This document shows, one piece after another, positions 61,763 to 64,000 of a DNA stretch of 64,000 nt (position 1 is its first letter; every line of letters starts with the position of its first letter). The translations under genes were made by a program, and so were the position numbers. The notes below the pieces were generated by a model that was not told where the DNA came from, made no database searches, and saw nothing but the letters and a program-made list of their open reading frames with translations. Source of the stretch: Haloplanus litoreus (GTDB taxonomy: Archaea > Halobacteriota > Halobacteria > Halobacteriales > Haloferacaceae). The DNA is taken from assembly GCF_042677945.1 (NCBI RefSeq), contig NZ_JBHUDN010000009.1. The stretch is one strand, 5' to 3'.

Positions 61763-62323
61763 CTACGGCGCTCTACCCACGCAGTCCCGGAGTTCGTAGC
61801 CCGTGACCGCGGCGACGGTCCGCCCGTCGCGCAGGCCGCCGTCGAGCGTCGCCGCCAGCAGGTCGTCGTACTCGGTCGTCGAGACGCGGATGCTCTCGTT
61901 GAAGTCCAGATTCCGATCGCCCGTGGGCACGCAGTCCCGGGCGACGTAGTAGTGGTGGACGGCGTTGGCGATGCCGTTGGTCGGTTCGGCGGAGAACAGA
62001 TGCGAGACGGTGTCGGCCTCGTAGCCCGTCTCCTCGCGGAGTTCGCGCCGTGCGGCGGCAGCCCGGTCGACGTCGACCCCCTCCACGGAGCCCGCGGGCA
62101 ACCCACGGTTCACCCGACCGACCGCCTGTCGCCACTCGTCGATGACCACCACGTCGCCGTCGGGGGTGAACGGGAGGACCACGACGGCGGCGGGTTCGTC
62201 GACGTAGTGATAGTCGGTCTCCGTGCCGTCGGGGAGTGTCACTTCGTCGCGGCGCACGTCGAAGCCGGGGCAGGTGTAATCGACGGCCGAGGCGGTCGTC
62301 TCCCAGGTCAGGTCGTCGTCCAT
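61763..62323 (-). CDS. Nudix hydrolase, ADP-ribose pyrophosphatase-like
   Basis: 186 residues. Hydrolyses a nucleoside-diphosphate-linked compound; ADP-sugars are the likely class by the upstream EWRQAVGRVNRGLPAGSVEG segment. The Nudix box runs GSVEGVDVDRAAAARRELRE then ETG and is one residue longer than the consensus between its first Gly and the REL-EE core. Lies 48 bp after the arylsulfotransferase-like gene on the same strand. Confidence 0.88.
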   Translation of the reverse strand: MDDDLTWETTASAVDYTCPGFDVRRDEVTLPDGTETDYHYVDEPAAVVVLPFTPDGDVVVIDEWRQAVGRVNRGLPAGSVEGVDVDRAAAARRELREETGYEADTVSHLFSAEPTNGIANAVHHYYVARDCVPTGDRNLDFNESIRVSTTEYDDLLAATLDGGLRDGRTVAAVTGYELRDCVGRAP

Positions 62324-62371
62324 ACTGGGGTTCGGGACGGACGGCGCAAAAGCGCCCCGGCGTCGGCCGGG

Positions 62372-63643
62372 CTACTCGCCGCTGCGCCACCGGACGACTA
62401 CTCCGGCGCCGACGAGGCCGAGTGACAGGAGGACAGCGAAGAGGTGGATTTCACCGACCCAGAGCGGGAGGCGGACGCCGGCACTGACCAGGCGGAGCAG
62501 GGGCGTGAGGACGGGGACGTTCCCGCCAGCGGTGGCGTCCGTGTCGGCGTCGCCGTAGGTCGGTCCGCCGGCGGTCTCACCGGGGGGGAGGCGCTCGGCC
62601 TCGTAGGGGAGCGTGCGGTAGTCGAACTGGTGTTCCCAGACGACGTGACCGGACTCGTTGACCTCGACGAGGCGGGCGTTGCGCGTGTCGGTGATCAACG
62701 TGTTGCCGTTGGGGAGTCGGTCGGCGTCGCGCGGCCAGTCGAACTTCTGGCCGCCGGCCCCCTCCAGCGTCCACGCGGGTTCCCACGCGCCGCTCTCGGT
62801 GCGGTGGAGTTCGACCACACGGTGGTTCTCGCTGTCTGCGACGAGGACGGCGCCGTCACCGAGCCACTGGGGGTTGTGCTGGTGGTAGAGGACGTTGGAG
62901 TCGCCGACGAGCCCGTCGCCGTCGGCGGCGTCGTCGCGGTCCTCGTTGATCACCTGCACGACGCCTTCGCCGCGTTCGAGGACGACCAACTGGTTCGCGT
63001 TGCGCACGGAGACGAGGAATCGACCGTCGCCGATGCGGTCCACGTCGTTGATGTGGAGCCAGTCGGCTTTCGTCGGATCGGGCGGCGCCTCGTATCGGGA
63101 ACTCGCCTTCCACTCCCAGACTACTTCGCCGTCCTCGACGATCAGGACACGTTCGTGTTCCATGTCGGCGAGGACGACGCCGCCCCCGGGCAGGGGTTCG
63201 ACGTCGTGGACCTCGCTGGCGACCCGGTTGCGAACCGGGAAGGACCACTCTTCGACCACCTCGGGGGTGGGGTCGGGATCGATGATCCGGTAGCCGGTGC
63301 GGTGACACGGCGATTCGTAGGGGCCACAGTCTCGGTACCCGTCGGCCATGTAGCCGGCGAGCACCGAGCCGTTGTCCAGTCGCGTCACGTCGAAGTAGGT
63401 AGCGGCCGAGGACTCCCGCCACTGTTCCTCGCCGCCGGAGAGCAGGCGAACCGAGCCGCCGTCGACGTAGCTCCCGACGCCCTGCACGCCGACGAGGGTG
63501 GTTCGTTCGCCGTCTGGCGTGGGTGCTTGCGCAGCGCTCGTCGTCCCGGAGGGGGCCAGCGCGGCACCCAGAACGACCGTCGTGAGGAGACACAGACAAC
63601 CCAGGGCGACGAGGACGTCGCCGAGACCGAGCCGGGAGGGCAT
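62372..63643 (-). CDS. arylsulfotransferase (ASST)-like membrane-anchored beta-propeller protein
   Basis: 423 residues. An N-terminal hydrophobic helix (LVALGCLCLLTTVVLGAALA) and a C-terminal one (LFAVLLSLGLVGAGVVVRW) flank an extracellular domain of repeated propeller blades, for example HDVEPLPGGGVVLADMEHERV, LHINDVDRIGDGRFLVSVRN, HQHNPQWLGDGAVLVADSENHRV and PRDADRLPNGNTLITDTRNARLVE. This matches PF05935/PF14269-type arylsulfotransferase folds. Whether it transfers sulfate is not known. TATA-like CTTATGC lies about 29 nt upstream. Confidence 0.82.
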   Translation of the reverse strand: MPSRLGLGDVLVALGCLCLLTTVVLGAALAPSGTTSAAQAPTPDGERTTLVGVQGVGSYVDGGSVRLLSGGEEQWRESSAATYFDVTRLDNGSVLAGYMADGYRDCGPYESPCHRTGYRIIDPDPTPEVVEEWSFPVRNRVASEVHDVEPLPGGGVVLADMEHERVLIVEDGEVVWEWKASSRYEAPPDPTKADWLHINDVDRIGDGRFLVSVRNANQLVVLERGEGVVQVINEDRDDAADGDGLVGDSNVLYHQHNPQWLGDGAVLVADSENHRVVELHRTESGAWEPAWTLEGAGGQKFDWPRDADRLPNGNTLITDTRNARLVEVNESGHVVWEHQFDYRTLPYEAERLPPGETAGGPTYGDADTDATAGGNVPVLTPLLRLVSAGVRLPLWVGEIHLFAVLLSLGLVGAGVVVRWRSGE

Positions 63644-63691
63644 CAGTTGGCGGGTCGGCGAGTTCGCGCATAAGCCTTCGGATACAGCGTC

Positions 63692-63708
63692 AGCCCCGCG
63701 TCAGACGG
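63692..63708. promoter_or_regulatory. hairpin between divergent promoters
   Basis: CCCCG and CGGGG arms around a 7-nt loop, located between the two divergent start codons (63643 and 63750), upstream of the likely TATA elements of both genes. Confidence 0.35.
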
Positions 63709-63749
63709 GGCGCCAACAGTCAAATGGGTTGAGCCTGTAACGCCCACCA

Positions 63750-64000
63750 ATGAGCACGGACGGCATGCCCGACAACGTACTCTTCGAGTGGTACGGTCGC
63801 TACATCGGCGACCCAGAGACGGAGACGGACGTCTACCTCGGATTCGCGCTCTTCTTCGGCGGCATCGCCCTCGGTGCCGTCGGGATTCTCGTGTTCCTGC
63901 TGTCGGCGACGATGAGCGGCGGCGGGACGCCAGCGTGGGCCATCCGCGAGGTGGCGATGGCCGCCGCGAGCGTCGGCTTCCCAGTCATCCTGCTCGGAAT
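63750..64000 (+). CDS. membrane protein, 3' end missing (DUF7139-like)
   Basis: The first 83 residues are present. N-terminal acidic soluble segment with VLFEWYGRYIGDPETETDVYL, then two transmembrane helices (GFALFFGGIALGAVGILVFLL and a second beginning near the edge). It resembles a haloarchaeal membrane family I recall as DUF7139. TATA-like CAAATGG lies about 27 nt before the ATG. Cut by the window end. Confidence 0.65.
   Translation, partial: MSTDGMPDNVLFEWYGRYIGDPETETDVYLGFALFFGGIALGAVGILVFLLSATMSGGGTPAWAIREVAMAAASVGFPVILLG

Overview
The window is a high-GC chromosomal segment from a haloarchaeon (class Halobacteria). The predicted proteins are strongly acidic. Several are diagnostic for euryarchaea or haloarchaea: class I lysyl-tRNA synthetase, HMG-CoA reductase, S19e, PDCD5-family protein, Pus10, RaSEA (archaeosine), archaemetzincin, methenyl-H4MPT cyclohydrolase, F420-dependent NADP reductase, Sec61-beta and haloarchaeal DUF and CPxCG zinc-finger families. 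Many genes have an AT-rich TATA-like element about 24-31 nt before the start codon, as expected for leaderless haloarchaeal transcripts. A family-level placement is not possible from reading alone; Haloferacales is a guess. The sequence is draft quality: there is one n at 52292 and a 59-base N run at 56360-56418, and both disturb genes.

Layout. 1-9 kb: partial pgi, small membrane proteins, an AEC transporter, hisS, truA, then mobA convergent with yqeC, and the operon S19e - PDCD5 - PP-loop ATPase. 9-16 kb: flippase-like protein, thiL, a site-2 protease, a MobB/MoaE fusion, pyrH-lysS. 16-21.7 kb: small zinc proteins, cupin, DUF192, lipoprotein, Tat-exported multicopper oxidase, HNH-like protein, GMP synthase glutaminase. 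21.8-28 kb: DUF2070 and DUF373 membrane proteins, polyprenyl diphosphate synthase, etfBA. 28-36 kb: a membrane-anchored wHTH protein facing an exported DUF7096-like protein, thioredoxin, Sec61-beta, pdxT, hisE, npdG, HAD phosphatase, UPF0146. 36-45 kb: archaemetzincin, YbhB, hmgA, three regulators, an exported S-layer-type protein, an ABC-2 exporter. 45-53.8 kb: mch, secF-secD, rnhB, a 42-aa Cys/His protein, msrA, pus10, DUF4112. 53.9-64 kb: purC-purS-purQ, a large lipoprotein broken by the N gap, RaSEA, VanZ-like protein, aldehyde:ferredoxin oxidoreductase (AOR), Nudix, arylsulfotransferase-like protein and a gene cut by the right edge.

How the genes relate. Most are core housekeeping genes. 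A scattered molybdenum/tungsten theme links mobA, yqeC, moaE and the tungsto-enzyme AOR. Purine synthesis (purC/S/Q, guaAA), isoprenoid lipid synthesis (hmgA, polyprenyl diphosphate synthase), export (secDF, Sec61-beta) and tRNA modification (truA, pus10, RaSEA) are each represented. No rRNA, tRNA, CRISPR array, insertion sequence or prophage was found.

The most unusual material is non-coding: two families of dispersed hairpin repeats (7333/32265 and 36737/38649), palindromes that look like operators before the multicopper oxidase and AOR genes, and seven convergent gene pairs whose stop codons interlock in four bases. No complete new system is demonstrable from the sequence. The best candidates for undescribed biology are the DUF2070/DUF373 locus and the membrane wHTH/DUF7096 locus.
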